Source: JAAEUB01 sp964550345
GTDB lineage: Bacteria > Pseudomonadota > Alphaproteobacteria > Rhodobacterales > Rhodobacteraceae
Length of the DNA: 64,000 nucleotides
Direction: 5' to 3'
Assembly: GCA_964550345.1 (NCBI GenBank)
Contig: CAZJYZ010000005.1
Coordinates: 1-64,000 of the forward strand
Both the position numbers and the translations under genes were made by a program. Position 1 is the first letter of the stretch. Each line of letters opens with the position of its first letter. Shown here piece by piece: positions 34,070 through 42,021 of the stretch. Under the pieces are notes generated by a model that was given only the letters and a program-made list of their open reading frames with translations, searched no databases and had not been told where the DNA came from.

Positions 34070-34112
34070 GATAGGCCGGGCAGCGCCCGACCCTCCCCAT
34101 GGGAGGGCGCTT
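34070..34112. repeat. intergenic palindromic element
   Basis: GGCCGGGCAGCGCCCGACC at 34075-34093 and CCCTCCC-CAT-GGGAGGG at 34092-34108 form adjacent strong hairpins between the small membrane-protein gene and the DUF4238 locus. The layout resembles the intergenic GC-rich palindromes scattered in roseobacter genomes. The rest of 34016-34254 holds nothing I can identify. Confidence 0.45.
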
Positions 34113-34254
34113 CCTCGAACCTATCAACCCCCACACCGGTTACGGCTCAGTCACCCACACCGCCCCACAAACCCGTAAGACGTGCCCACCCAGGCTCGGG
34201 CGCTGGCCTTCAATTTCCCTCTGATAAAATTAATCGTGAATGAGTATGAGGCGC

Positions 34255-35216
34255 TTATTTAGTGTGCCGGAACTTGTGCTTTGAACGGAGCGGTTTTAGG
34301 GTGGTCTCTTCGAGAACAAATTCGTTTCGGTCGGGGTTGAAATCGATGATTTTCATATAGGGAGCAAGTTCTTCGTAGTAATTACGGCTTCGTCGGGCCA
34401 GTTTCGCAGTACCGATAACTACATCCCATGCGCAGGCTAATTGCATTTCATTTGCAACCCTTATTTCATTTTTTGAAAGTGTTCTTTTTCCATGACGAAA
34501 AGGCGGCTCATTTTCTTCGCGAATCCTCCCCATTAACGCGGTCGTCCTGTTGAGGGGAAAGAATACTCTCGTTTTGCTTGAGGGGAGGTTGGGATAAATT
34601 GCCTCGTTTCCAATTCCACGGCCACGTTCGAACCATAAAACGGGATTGTCCGATGTCAGAAACACACGCCCTTTAGGAGCGACTACAATTGAAAACTAAA
34701 ATCCGCAATCCTCCACATGTAGTTCCTCACATAATGCGCCATGGCAATTAGAGACCGATGTGGGTCTATTGTTGCTACAGTTTTTTCCAAAATATCTGGA
34801 AACCCATCGGGCGGATGAGGTAAAAAGCCCTTTGGAAGAGCCTTTGTTTTTGCCATTACAAAATCTGCGAGGCCTATTTCAAACGCCTCTCTAAACGCAG
34901 GGGAGCGCGCACGCATGGATACAAGAGTTTGGATCAATAAATCGACATTAACGGGTCCATTGCATAAAAGCTGGTCGTATAGTTCGTTGTACCGGTCGTC
35001 CAATCCACCTAGGAGTTCGGTTTCAATTCCATGTTCAACGTTCAGATTACCATCTAGAGGTTGACTGTAATAATACCGCCGAAAAAGCGCTCCATCGGGC
35101 TGAGGCCTACGCTGTTCCTTGTGTCGTTTTGAGAATAGTGTGAGCCGAGCGTCGTTATCGACAAACTTTTCGAGATAAACCCTAGGGGTAGTATGATGGC
35201 GTTTTGGTACGTTCAA
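34255..35216 (-). pseudogene. DUF4238 domain protein, split by a frameshift
   Basis: Two adjacent minus-strand frames encode the halves of one protein. The 5' half (35216 down to a TAG at 34683-34685, 177 residues) begins MNVPKRHHTTPRVYLEKFVD, the HHxxPxxYL start of DUF4238 proteins, and ends MWRIADFSFQL. The other frame continues from the same spot as FSIVVAPKGRVFLTSDNPVL to the stop at 34255; FLTSDNPV is the C-terminal DUF4238 block. One indel near the TTTTAGTTTT tract at about 34690-34700 would restore a protein of about 318 residues. The locus is richer in A/T and in AAA/TTT codons than its neighbours, suggesting transfer. DUF4238 function is unknown. Confidence 0.75.
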
Positions 35217-35229
35217 TTTCTATGCCGTT

Positions 35230-37185
35230 TCAAACATCCAACTCCTCCACGAACCTCGCATTCTCCTGAATATACTCAAAGCGTTTCTCGGGTTTTTTGC
35301 CCATCAGGCGTTCCACAAGGTCTCCGGTTTCGCCGGGTTCATCCTCGTCTATCGTTACCCGGATCAGCCTGCGGGTTTTGGGGTCCATGGTGGTTTCTTT
35401 GAGGTCCTTGGCGTCCATTTCCCCCAGCCCTTTAAAGCGGGAGAGGTCGATTTTGCCTTTACCGCCAAGCCCCTTTTCAAGCCACGCGTCGCGCTCGGCC
35501 TCATCAAGGCAATAGACGCGTTTGGCGCCCTGGGTCAGGCGAAACAGGGGCGGGCAGGCAAGGTATAAATGCCCGCCGTCGATCAGCGGGCGCATCTGGG
35601 TGAAGAAAAATGTCATCAGAAGGGCGGCGATATGGGCGCCGTCCACATCCGCATCCGTCATTATGATGATCTTTTCATAGCGCAGGTCATCAACATTGAA
35701 CTTGGTGCCCATGCCGACACCCAGCGCCTCACAGAGGTCCGAAATCTCGGCATTGGTGCTGAGCTTGGACGAGGCAGCCCCCAGCACGTTCAGGATCTTG
35801 CCCTTGAGCGGCAGGAGCGCCTGCGTATTGCGGTTGCGTGCGCCCTTGCCCGAGCCACCGGCGCTATCCCCCTCGACAATGAAAAGCTCCGTGCCTTCGC
35901 GCTCCTTGTTGGTGCAGTCGGTCAGCTTGCCGGGCAGGCGCAATTTCTTGGTGGCGGATTTGCGCGCGGTCTCTTTTTCCTTGCGCCGGCGCAGACGTTC
36001 CTCAGCCCGCAGTACCAGAAAATCAAGGATGGCACCGGCGGATTTGGTGTCAGATGCCAGCCAGTTGTCAAAGTGGTCACGTACCGAGTTTTCGACCATG
36101 CGCTGGGCTTCGGTCGTGGCCAGCCGGTCCTTGGTCTGGCCGACGAATTCGGGTTCACGGATGAAACAGCTGACCAAGGCTGAGCCGCCTGCGGTCAGGT
36201 CTTCGCGGGTAATGGTCGTGGCTTTCTTGTTACCCACCAACTCGCCGTATGCGCGGATGCCCTTGAGGATGGCAGCCCAGAACCCGGCCTCGTGCGTGCC
36301 GCCTTCGGGGGTTGGCACGGTGTTACAGTAGGACTGGATGAAACCGTCGCGGCTGGGCGTCCAGTTGATCGCCCATTCCACCGAGCCGGGGGCGTCAAAC
36401 TTCTCCTGAAACGAGACTTTGCCGGCAAAGGGTTTTTCGGCGTAGGTGGAAGCACCGCCCAGCACTTCGCCAAGGTAGTCCGCCAGACCACCGGGAAAGT
36501 GGAAGGTCGCCTCCATTGGCGTATCGCCATCCTCAATATGGCTTTTCCAGCGAATTTCGACGCCCGAAAACAGATAGGCCTTGGAGCGGGCAAGTTTGAA
36601 CAGGCGTGCAGGTTTGAATTTGAGCGAGCCGAAGATTTCCGGGTCGGGGTGGAAGGTGACCGAGGTGCCGCGCCGGTTGGGGGCCGAGCCTATTTTCGCC
36701 AGAGGTGCCTGCGGGATGCCGCGGGCAAATTCCATGGCATAAAGCTCGCGGTTTCGGGCCACCTCGACGCGCACATGGTCAGACAAGGCGTTGACGACGG
36801 ATGAGCCGACCCCGTGCAGACCACCAGATGTCTGGTAAGAATCCCCGGAAAATTTGCCGCCCGCATTGAGGGTGCAGAAAATGATTTCGAGAGCGGACTT
36901 CGAAGGGTCCTTGGGGTGTGGGTCTGTCGGGATACCACGGCCATTATCACGCACAGTGACATGCCCGTTTTCATGCAGCTCAACCTCGATCCAGTTGGCG
37001 TGCCCGGCCACGGCTTCGTCCATCGAATTGTCGACAATCTCGGCAACCATATGATGCAACGAACGCGCGTCGGTTCCGCCGATATACATACCAGGGCGCA
37101 GGCGCACATGCTCCATATCCTCCAGCACTTCGATGGAAGAGGCGTCATAGCTATCGGGTGTGGCTCCGGTCAGGAGGTCGTTCAT
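35230..37185 (-). CDS. parE: DNA topoisomerase IV subunit B
   Basis: A 651-residue type IIA topoisomerase ATPase subunit; with ParC it decatenates daughter chromosomes. GHKL ATPase: EIVDNSMDEAVAGHA, VRDNGRGIPTDPHP and GGLHGVGSSVVNALSDHV. The transducer follows, then TOPRIM: FIVEGDSAGGSGKGARNR and IIMTDADVDGAHI, and SRFKGLGEMDAKDLKETTMD at the end. The absence of the GyrB-specific insertion and the QTKDRLATTEAQRMVEN segment favour ParE over GyrB. Length fits. It ends 13 bases from the DUF4238 start, convergent island at its 3' side. Confidence 0.95.
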   Translation of the reverse strand: MNDLLTGATPDSYDASSIEVLEDMEHVRLRPGMYIGGTDARSLHHMVAEIVDNSMDEAVAGHANWIEVELHENGHVTVRDNGRGIPTDPHPKDPSKSALEIIFCTLNAGGKFSGDSYQTSGGLHGVGSSVVNALSDHVRVEVARNRELYAMEFARGIPQAPLAKIGSAPNRRGTSVTFHPDPEIFGSLKFKPARLFKLARSKAYLFSGVEIRWKSHIEDGDTPMEATFHFPGGLADYLGEVLGGASTYAEKPFAGKVSFQEKFDAPGSVEWAINWTPSRDGFIQSYCNTVPTPEGGTHEAGFWAAILKGIRAYGELVGNKKATTITREDLTAGGSALVSCFIREPEFVGQTKDRLATTEAQRMVENSVRDHFDNWLASDTKSAGAILDFLVLRAEERLRRRKEKETARKSATKKLRLPGKLTDCTNKEREGTELFIVEGDSAGGSGKGARNRNTQALLPLKGKILNVLGAASSKLSTNAEISDLCEALGVGMGTKFNVDDLRYEKIIIMTDADVDGAHIAALLMTFFFTQMRPLIDGGHLYLACPPLFRLTQGAKRVYCLDEAERDAWLEKGLGGKGKIDLSRFKGLGEMDAKDLKETTMDPKTRRLIRVTIDEDEPGETGDLVERLMGKKPEKRFEYIQENARFVEELDV

Positions 37186-37345
37186 GGGCTGCTGCTCTGA
37201 TCTGGTTCAGGTTTTGTTTTTGCTTGCTGGCATTATGGCAGAGGGAAGGGGGAGGGGGAAGATGATAGTGCCGCGTTTTGGCGGCTCATCTGCGCAGACA
37301 AAGCGCATCTTAATGCCTTGCAGCTTGACATGGTGGGTGTTTCCG

Positions 37346-37367
37346 ATTTCAAACTATTGAAACGGAT
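37346..37367. promoter_or_regulatory. dyad upstream of the Cys-rich protein gene
   Basis: TTTCAA-ACTA-TTGAAA, flanked by CCG on the left and CGG on the right with a one-base offset, forms an inverted repeat 45 to 65 bases before the start at 37412. A TTGACA hexamer lies at 37325-37330. It is a candidate operator overlapping a promoter. Confidence 0.35.
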
Positions 37368-37411
37368 GCAAAAAACGTATCTTCGAAAAATTAGGCTGGG
37401 AGGAAAAGATT

Positions 37412-37603
37412 ATGGCTACATATCGTTGTGATGTCTGCAATATGGGTGTCAACGCAACCTGTGCGGATTGTAACAAACCGCTGGTGAATGACACAATCAC
37501 CACGGATGCGGGTGCGGTGGTTCAGGTTTCGCGCTGTCCGTCTTGCGAAGGCAAGATCAAATCGCCCATGTGTTGTGGTCAGGATATGTCCTACAGTCAG
37601 TGA
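37412..37603 (+). CDS. small Cys-rich, probably zinc-binding protein
   Basis: A 63-residue protein with eight cysteines arranged as CDVC, CADC, CPSC and a CC pair (YRCDVCNMGV, TCADCNKPLV, RCPSCEGKIK, MCCGQDM). The spacing resembles two zinc ribbons folded back on each other. There is a strong GGGAGG ribosome binding site. The gene stands alone between parE and truA, preceded by a dyad. Similar mini-proteins occur in Rhodobacterales; a role in metal sensing or nucleic-acid binding is possible but unproven. Confidence 0.8.
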   Translation: MATYRCDVCNMGVNATCADCNKPLVNDTITTDAGAVVQVSRCPSCEGKIKSPMCCGQDMSYSQ

Positions 37604-37662
37604 CGTGTTTGTCCTGACTGCCCCTGACAATGTTTGACCCGCAATTTAGACAGGCGGGCTTT

Positions 37663-38436
37663 CTACCCTGTTGAAAATGGGTCGCTTTCGTACCCGACCC
37701 CGGCCAGATACAGCCCGTGTGGCGGGCAAACTGGCCCGCAGGCGGCGCGGTCTTTGGCTTCAAGCACGCGGCTGACGTCCTCTGGAGTCCATGCGCCAGT
37801 CCCCACACGCTCTAACGTGCCCACAAAGCTACGCACCTGATTGTGCAGGAACGACCTTGCGCGCACGTGGAAACGGTATTCGATGCCGTGGGGCAAGCGG
37901 CAGGTCTCGATCCTCAGTTCATCCAGTGATTTCACCGGGCTGTTTGACTGGCACTGAACCGATCGGAAAGTGGTAAAGTCATGTACGCCGATGAGCCTGT
38001 CGGCCCCTGCCTGCATGGCATCCGGATCAAGGTCATGAGACACACGCCAAGCCAGCCCTTTGTCGTGGGTCAGGGGCGCGCGCCGCGTTATCAGACGAAA
38101 CAGGTAGCGCCGCTCAATGGCTGAAAACCGGGCGTGAAAATCATCCTCAACCAGCGCGCAAGCGACAATGGCAACGGGCGCTGGCTTCAGGTGATGGTTT
38201 AGGGCCTCGGACAGGCGAAACGGGTCCCAGTCTTTGACAAGGTCGCAATGCGCCACTTGCGCATGGGCATGTACGCCAGCGTCGGTACGCCCCGCAGCCC
38301 CGATTGAGGGCACGTCACGTTCAAGCCTTGCTAAAGCTGCTTCAACCGCACCTTGCACGGAAGGCTGGTCTTTTTGGCGCTGCCAACCGGCGAAGGGGGC
38401 TCCATTATATTCTATTTTCAACACGTAACGGGGCAT
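37663..38436 (-). CDS. truA: tRNA pseudouridine(38-40) synthase TruA
   Basis: A 257-residue enzyme that isomerises uridines 38-40 in the tRNA anticodon arm. The N-terminus MPRYVLKIEYNGAPFAGWQ, the catalytic motif GAAGRTDAGVHA with Asp52, and FLHNQVRSFVGTLERVGTG are diagnostic. The start was placed at the ATG at 38436, which matches the family N-terminus; an upstream in-frame TTG at 38472 would add twelve residues. No strong ribosome binding site is visible. Divergent from the ycjX-like operon. Confidence 0.95.
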   Translation of the reverse strand: MPRYVLKIEYNGAPFAGWQRQKDQPSVQGAVEAALARLERDVPSIGAAGRTDAGVHAHAQVAHCDLVKDWDPFRLSEALNHHLKPAPVAIVACALVEDDFHARFSAIERRYLFRLITRRAPLTHDKGLAWRVSHDLDPDAMQAGADRLIGVHDFTTFRSVQCQSNSPVKSLDELRIETCRLPHGIEYRFHVRARSFLHNQVRSFVGTLERVGTGAWTPEDVSRVLEAKDRAACGPVCPPHGLYLAGVGYESDPFSTG

Positions 38437-38566
38437 GGAGGTAGCGATACGCGCAAGTAGCGGGCGCGGCAATAGCTGGTGACGCGCGAGGCATATTTGT
38501 GCAAAACCCTAGCCGATGGCCCGCGCGCGCCTTATGTAACACCCGAATACATGCAGGAGAGCAGCT

Positions 38567-39982
38567 TTGGGGCTGGGTGACATAGCAGACAATGTAGCGC
38601 GCCGGATCGAGGCGGCAGGGGATGCAGCGCATGAGGCGCTGTTTGAACCCGTGGTGCGTTTGGGCGTCACCGGTCTAAGCCGGGCTGGCAAGACGGTGTT
38701 TATCACCACGCTGGTGGCGAATCTTCTGAACCGCTCGCGCATGGGGCAGCTTGTTGCTTCGGCCGAGGGGCGCATAGAAGCGGTTTTCTTGCAGCCACAA
38801 CCGGACGTGACCGTGCCACGCTTTGACTATGAGGCGCATTTGGCCGCCCTAACCGGCGCCACACCCCATTGGCCGCAATCAACCACGCAGGTGTCCGAAT
38901 TACGTCTGTCCTTTAGGGTGCGTCCGGGGGGCTTGCTGGCCGGGATGCGCCGCCCGCGCATCGTTCACCTTGATATCGTTGATTATCCCGGGGAATGGTT
39001 GCTGGATCTGGCCTTGCTTGATTTGTCCTACAGTGAATGGTCCGAGCAGGTTTTGCAGCATATCAGGGAACGAGAAAGTGCTGCCGATTACCTGTCGCGG
39101 GCCGGAGCAACGGACGCCACCGCGCCATTGGATGAGGTTGAGGCCAAGGAACTGGCGGTCAGCTTTACCGACTACCTGCATCAGGCGCGAGCTGCCGGGT
39201 TCTCGGATTGCACGCCGGGGCGCTTTTTGCTTCCCGGTGATCTGGCCGGTTCCCCTGCCTTGACCTTCGCGCCACTGGCCAAGCCGGAAAAGGCAAAACG
39301 GGCCTCCCTCTGGCGGCAGATGGAGCGGCGGTTTGAGGCCTATAAATCGAAAGTCGTGAAACCCTTTTTTCGCGACCATTTTGCCCGTATCGACCGGCAG
39401 GTGGTGTTGATGGATGTGCTTGGTGCGGTACATGCGGGGCCTGCGGCGCTTGAGGATATGCGCCATGCCATGGCTGGCACCCTTGGTGCCTTTCGACCCG
39501 GTCGCAATGCCTTTCTTGCCCGCATCCTGCGTGGGCGGCGGGTTGAACGCATCCTATTTGCCGCCACTAAAGCGGATCACTTGCATCACAGCCAGCACGC
39601 AAAACTGACCGCGCTTGTTGATGCTATGGTTGGCGAGGCCAAGGACCGTGCCGATTATGCCGGGGCGCATACGGCGGCGATGTCGATTGCCTCGCTACGT
39701 ACAACAACCGAAGAAACGCTGGACCATCAGGGGCGCAAGCTGGATTGCGTGCGTGGTACGTTGCTGGACAGCGGTAAAAGTGCCGCCTTCTACCCGGGGG
39801 ACCTGCCCAAAGACCCAACCCGCCTGCTGGCTCCGGCACGGGAGGGCGCAGAAAACTGGCTGGACGAAGATTATCAGGTGATGCGTTTTGCGCCCGCTGG
39901 ACTGGAGCTGGCACCGGGGGAAGGCCCGCCGCATATTCGTCTGGATAAGGCGGCTGAGTTTTTGTTTGGAGATGTGTTGTGA
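38567..39982 (+). CDS. YcjX-like NTPase (DUF463)
   Basis: A 471-residue P-loop protein of the YcjX family. The Walker A motif is VTGLSRAGKTVF with GLSRAGKT at 36-43; the downstream HLDIVDYPGEWLLDLALLD stretch (in part: DIVDYPGEWLLDLALL) is the DxxG-like switch, and RQVVLMDVLGAVHAG follows. The start is TTG at 38567 with CAGGAGAG upstream. In E. coli ycjX and ycjF are linked to the phage-shock regulon. Here a GNAT gene overlaps its stop by four bases and a ycjF-like gene follows. Confidence 0.9.
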   Translation: MGLGDIADNVARRIEAAGDAAHEALFEPVVRLGVTGLSRAGKTVFITTLVANLLNRSRMGQLVASAEGRIEAVFLQPQPDVTVPRFDYEAHLAALTGATPHWPQSTTQVSELRLSFRVRPGGLLAGMRRPRIVHLDIVDYPGEWLLDLALLDLSYSEWSEQVLQHIRERESAADYLSRAGATDATAPLDEVEAKELAVSFTDYLHQARAAGFSDCTPGRFLLPGDLAGSPALTFAPLAKPEKAKRASLWRQMERRFEAYKSKVVKPFFRDHFARIDRQVVLMDVLGAVHAGPAALEDMRHAMAGTLGAFRPGRNAFLARILRGRRVERILFAATKADHLHHSQHAKLTALVDAMVGEAKDRADYAGAHTAAMSIASLRTTTEETLDHQGRKLDCVRGTLLDSGKSAAFYPGDLPKDPTRLLAPAREGAENWLDEDYQVMRFAPAGLELAPGEGPPHIRLDKAAEFLFGDVL

Positions 39983-40446
39983 GTGTCAAAGAAGTGATTG
40001 ATTTGGTCGAAATCGCGCAGGCACGCGATGCCGAAGCCTGTGGCAGGCTGATGGATTATTGGATCGAAGAAACCGACTGGATACCACGCTTGCACAGCGC
40101 CGAGCAGGCCGTTGATTTTCTTGCAGATTTGATTGGGCGCGGCTGGGTTACCCTAGTGCGGCGTGAGGGAAAAGCGGTGGGTTTTCTGGCGCGCGAAGGC
40201 GCTGAAATTCACGCCTTGTATCTAGCGCCACCCGTGCGCGGTCAGGGGATAGGCAAGATGCTTTTGGATCACGCCAAAGCGCAAGAAAAACAACTGGGCC
40301 TGTGGACATTTCAGGCTAACATCCCTGCGCAGCGTTTCTATCTTCGGGAAGGGTTTAGCGAGGTTCGTCGATCACAAGGCGAAGGCAATGACGAAGGCCT
40401 GCCGGATATTCGTTATGAGTGGAGGAGATTCGATGGCCGAAAATAA
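39979..40446 (+). CDS. GNAT family N-acetyltransferase
   Basis: A 155-residue single-domain acetyltransferase. The acetyl-CoA loop is APPVRGQGIGKMLLDHAK with RGQGIG; the C-terminal strand pair is LWTFQANIPAQRFYLREGF, the usual N-x6-Y/F pattern of the family. Start is GTG at 39979, overlapping the ycjX-like stop (GTGA). It overlaps the following ycjF-like start by 14 bases. Substrate unknown; the operon position suggests a link to the YcjX/YcjF pair. Confidence 0.9.
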   Translation: MSVKEVIDLVEIAQARDAEACGRLMDYWIEETDWIPRLHSAEQAVDFLADLIGRGWVTLVRREGKAVGFLAREGAEIHALYLAPPVRGQGIGKMLLDHAKAQEKQLGLWTFQANIPAQRFYLREGFSEVRRSQGEGNDEGLPDIRYEWRRFDGRK

Positions 40447-41431
40447 AAAATCGGGTCCGGTGCTGATCGAACTGGACGCGAAAACCGAGCCTTCTCCAGC
40501 TAGTGCGCCACCGGTGCCGGAACCTGACCTGCCCGTGTCGCCGGGTGCAATGCAGCGTGTTGCTGCGATGGCCGCACGCAAACCATCGCGTCTGACACGC
40601 TGGTTTTGGTCGCTCCTGATGGCGTTGACGGGATTCGTCGTTTCACTGGCCGCGTGGGATTATGTCACTGGGCTGTTGGCGCGCAATCCGACACTTGGCT
40701 ATGTCGCATTGGGTTTGGGCGGGGCATTAGTCGCGGTTTTGCTGGCATTGGCACTACGCGAATGGCTGGCCTTTGTACGTCTGGGTCGGATCGACGGGTT
40801 GAGACAAGCAGGCGAAACCGCGTTGCTGCATGACGATCTGGATGAGGCACGTAGTGTTCTGGCTCGCATTCGCCGCCTATATGCGGGCCGCGATGAGCTG
40901 AACTGGGGGCTGGATCGCTTGCGTGAGCGCGAAGCTGAGGTGTTTGAGGCGGATGGTTTACTGGCTTTGGCCGAGGCGGAACTCCTGTTGCCTTTGGATA
41001 TGGTTGCCCAAAAAGAGATCGAGACCGCGGCGCGCCAGGTTGCGACCGTAACCGCGATTGTACCGCTGGCGCTGGCCGACGTGGCCACCGCTTTGACAGC
41101 AAATATGCGCATGATCCGACGCATTGCCGAGATTTATGGTGGCAGGGCCGGGTTTCTTGGTGGATGGCGGCTGACTCGCGCGGTGATGACTCATCTGGTC
41201 GCAACCGGTGCGGTTGCGGTGGGCGATGACTTGATTGGCTCCATTGCCGGTGGCGGTGTCCTGTCAAAGGTTAGCCGCAGGTTCGGTGAAGGCGTGGTAA
41301 ATGGCGCGTTGACAGCGCGGGTTGGGGTTGCCGCGATGGAGGTCTGCCGACCCTTGCCTTTCAGCACAGGTAAACGACCATCCGTAACCGGGCTGGTCAA
41401 ACGGGCTTTGGTCGGGCTTTTTGGCGGCTAA
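40433..41431 (+). CDS. YcjF/TIGR01620 family membrane protein (DUF697)
   Basis: A 332-residue inner-membrane protein. The N-terminus is charged and Pro-rich (PSPASAPPVPEPDLPVSP), then two transmembrane helices (WSLLMALTGFVVSLAAWDYV and LGYVALGLGGALVAVLLALA), a cytoplasmic helical part, and the DUF697 C-terminal domain with LADVATALTANMRMIRRIAE and IYGGRAGFLGGWRLTRAVMTH (in part: YGGRAGFLGGWRLTRAV). Start at ATG 40433 with GGAGGA upstream. It pairs with the YcjX-like NTPase in the same operon. Confidence 0.9.
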   Translation: MAENKKSGPVLIELDAKTEPSPASAPPVPEPDLPVSPGAMQRVAAMAARKPSRLTRWFWSLLMALTGFVVSLAAWDYVTGLLARNPTLGYVALGLGGALVAVLLALALREWLAFVRLGRIDGLRQAGETALLHDDLDEARSVLARIRRLYAGRDELNWGLDRLREREAEVFEADGLLALAEAELLLPLDMVAQKEIETAARQVATVTAIVPLALADVATALTANMRMIRRIAEIYGGRAGFLGGWRLTRAVMTHLVATGAVAVGDDLIGSIAGGGVLSKVSRRFGEGVVNGALTARVGVAAMEVCRPLPFSTGKRPSVTGLVKRALVGLFGG

Positions 41432-41433
41432 GC

Positions 41434-41910
41434 CTAATTCTCCCCGGTAAGGTCTTCCCCGGTCAGCGGGTAAGCTTTGCCAAACCCGGCATTGTAACTG
41501 GCCCGGCTGATCACAAGTTGCCAAAATCCGAAATCAGGCAGGTCAATATAATTTCGTGCCTTTGGGTGGTGGGCAAGGAATACTTCCCGCAGCATATCGC
41601 GATCCCCTTTTGGTGCGGCATGGGCCGCGCAGGAAATTGTGACACGTGGATGGGCCATCGGGTCGCCCTTGCCCGGCTCCCCGATCATCAAGGCGCAGCG
41701 CCCGTCAGCCTGCAAGGCGCCCGTATGTGGGGCCAGAGCCGATGTTAGCAGGACAGGGGTGCAGACGTCTCGGGTGGCCAAGGCTACACGCGACACAAAG
41801 GGCGCACCTGTGCCAACCTCCAGCACCGCCAGGCTTGCATGAAGCGCCCCTGTAATCAGGGTGCGGACGTCGCGGATAATTTCAGGTGTGACTTGTTGGT
41901 GAATCTTCAT
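41434..41910 (-). CDS. pyridoxamine 5'-phosphate oxidase-like / HugZ-type flavin-binding protein
   Basis: A 158-residue split-barrel protein. ALHASLAVLEVGTGAPFVSRV is the first strand pair of the PNPOx-like fold, and LLTSALAPHTGALQADGRCAL (in part: SALAPHTGALQADGRCALM) and GEPGKGDPMAHPRVTI fit the flavin/haem-binding family of HugZ and HutZ. The C-terminal NAGFGKAYPLTGEDL segment is also shared. It lacks the second DUF2470 domain of full HugZ. It may bind FMN or haem; the reaction is unknown. Convergent with the ycjF-like gene. Confidence 0.85.
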   Translation of the reverse strand: MKIHQQVTPEIIRDVRTLITGALHASLAVLEVGTGAPFVSRVALATRDVCTPVLLTSALAPHTGALQADGRCALMIGEPGKGDPMAHPRVTISCAAHAAPKGDRDMLREVFLAHHPKARNYIDLPDFGFWQLVISRASYNAGFGKAYPLTGEDLTGEN

Positions 41911-42021
41911 ATGATTGCTTTAACGGTTGCAAGCCCGTTTGACGAGATGGCGCAGGGGTAAAACAGCTCTGATTGACGACGCAGCAGGCTTTTCGTCCGA
42001 ACGACCTATGGGGGCTAAAAT

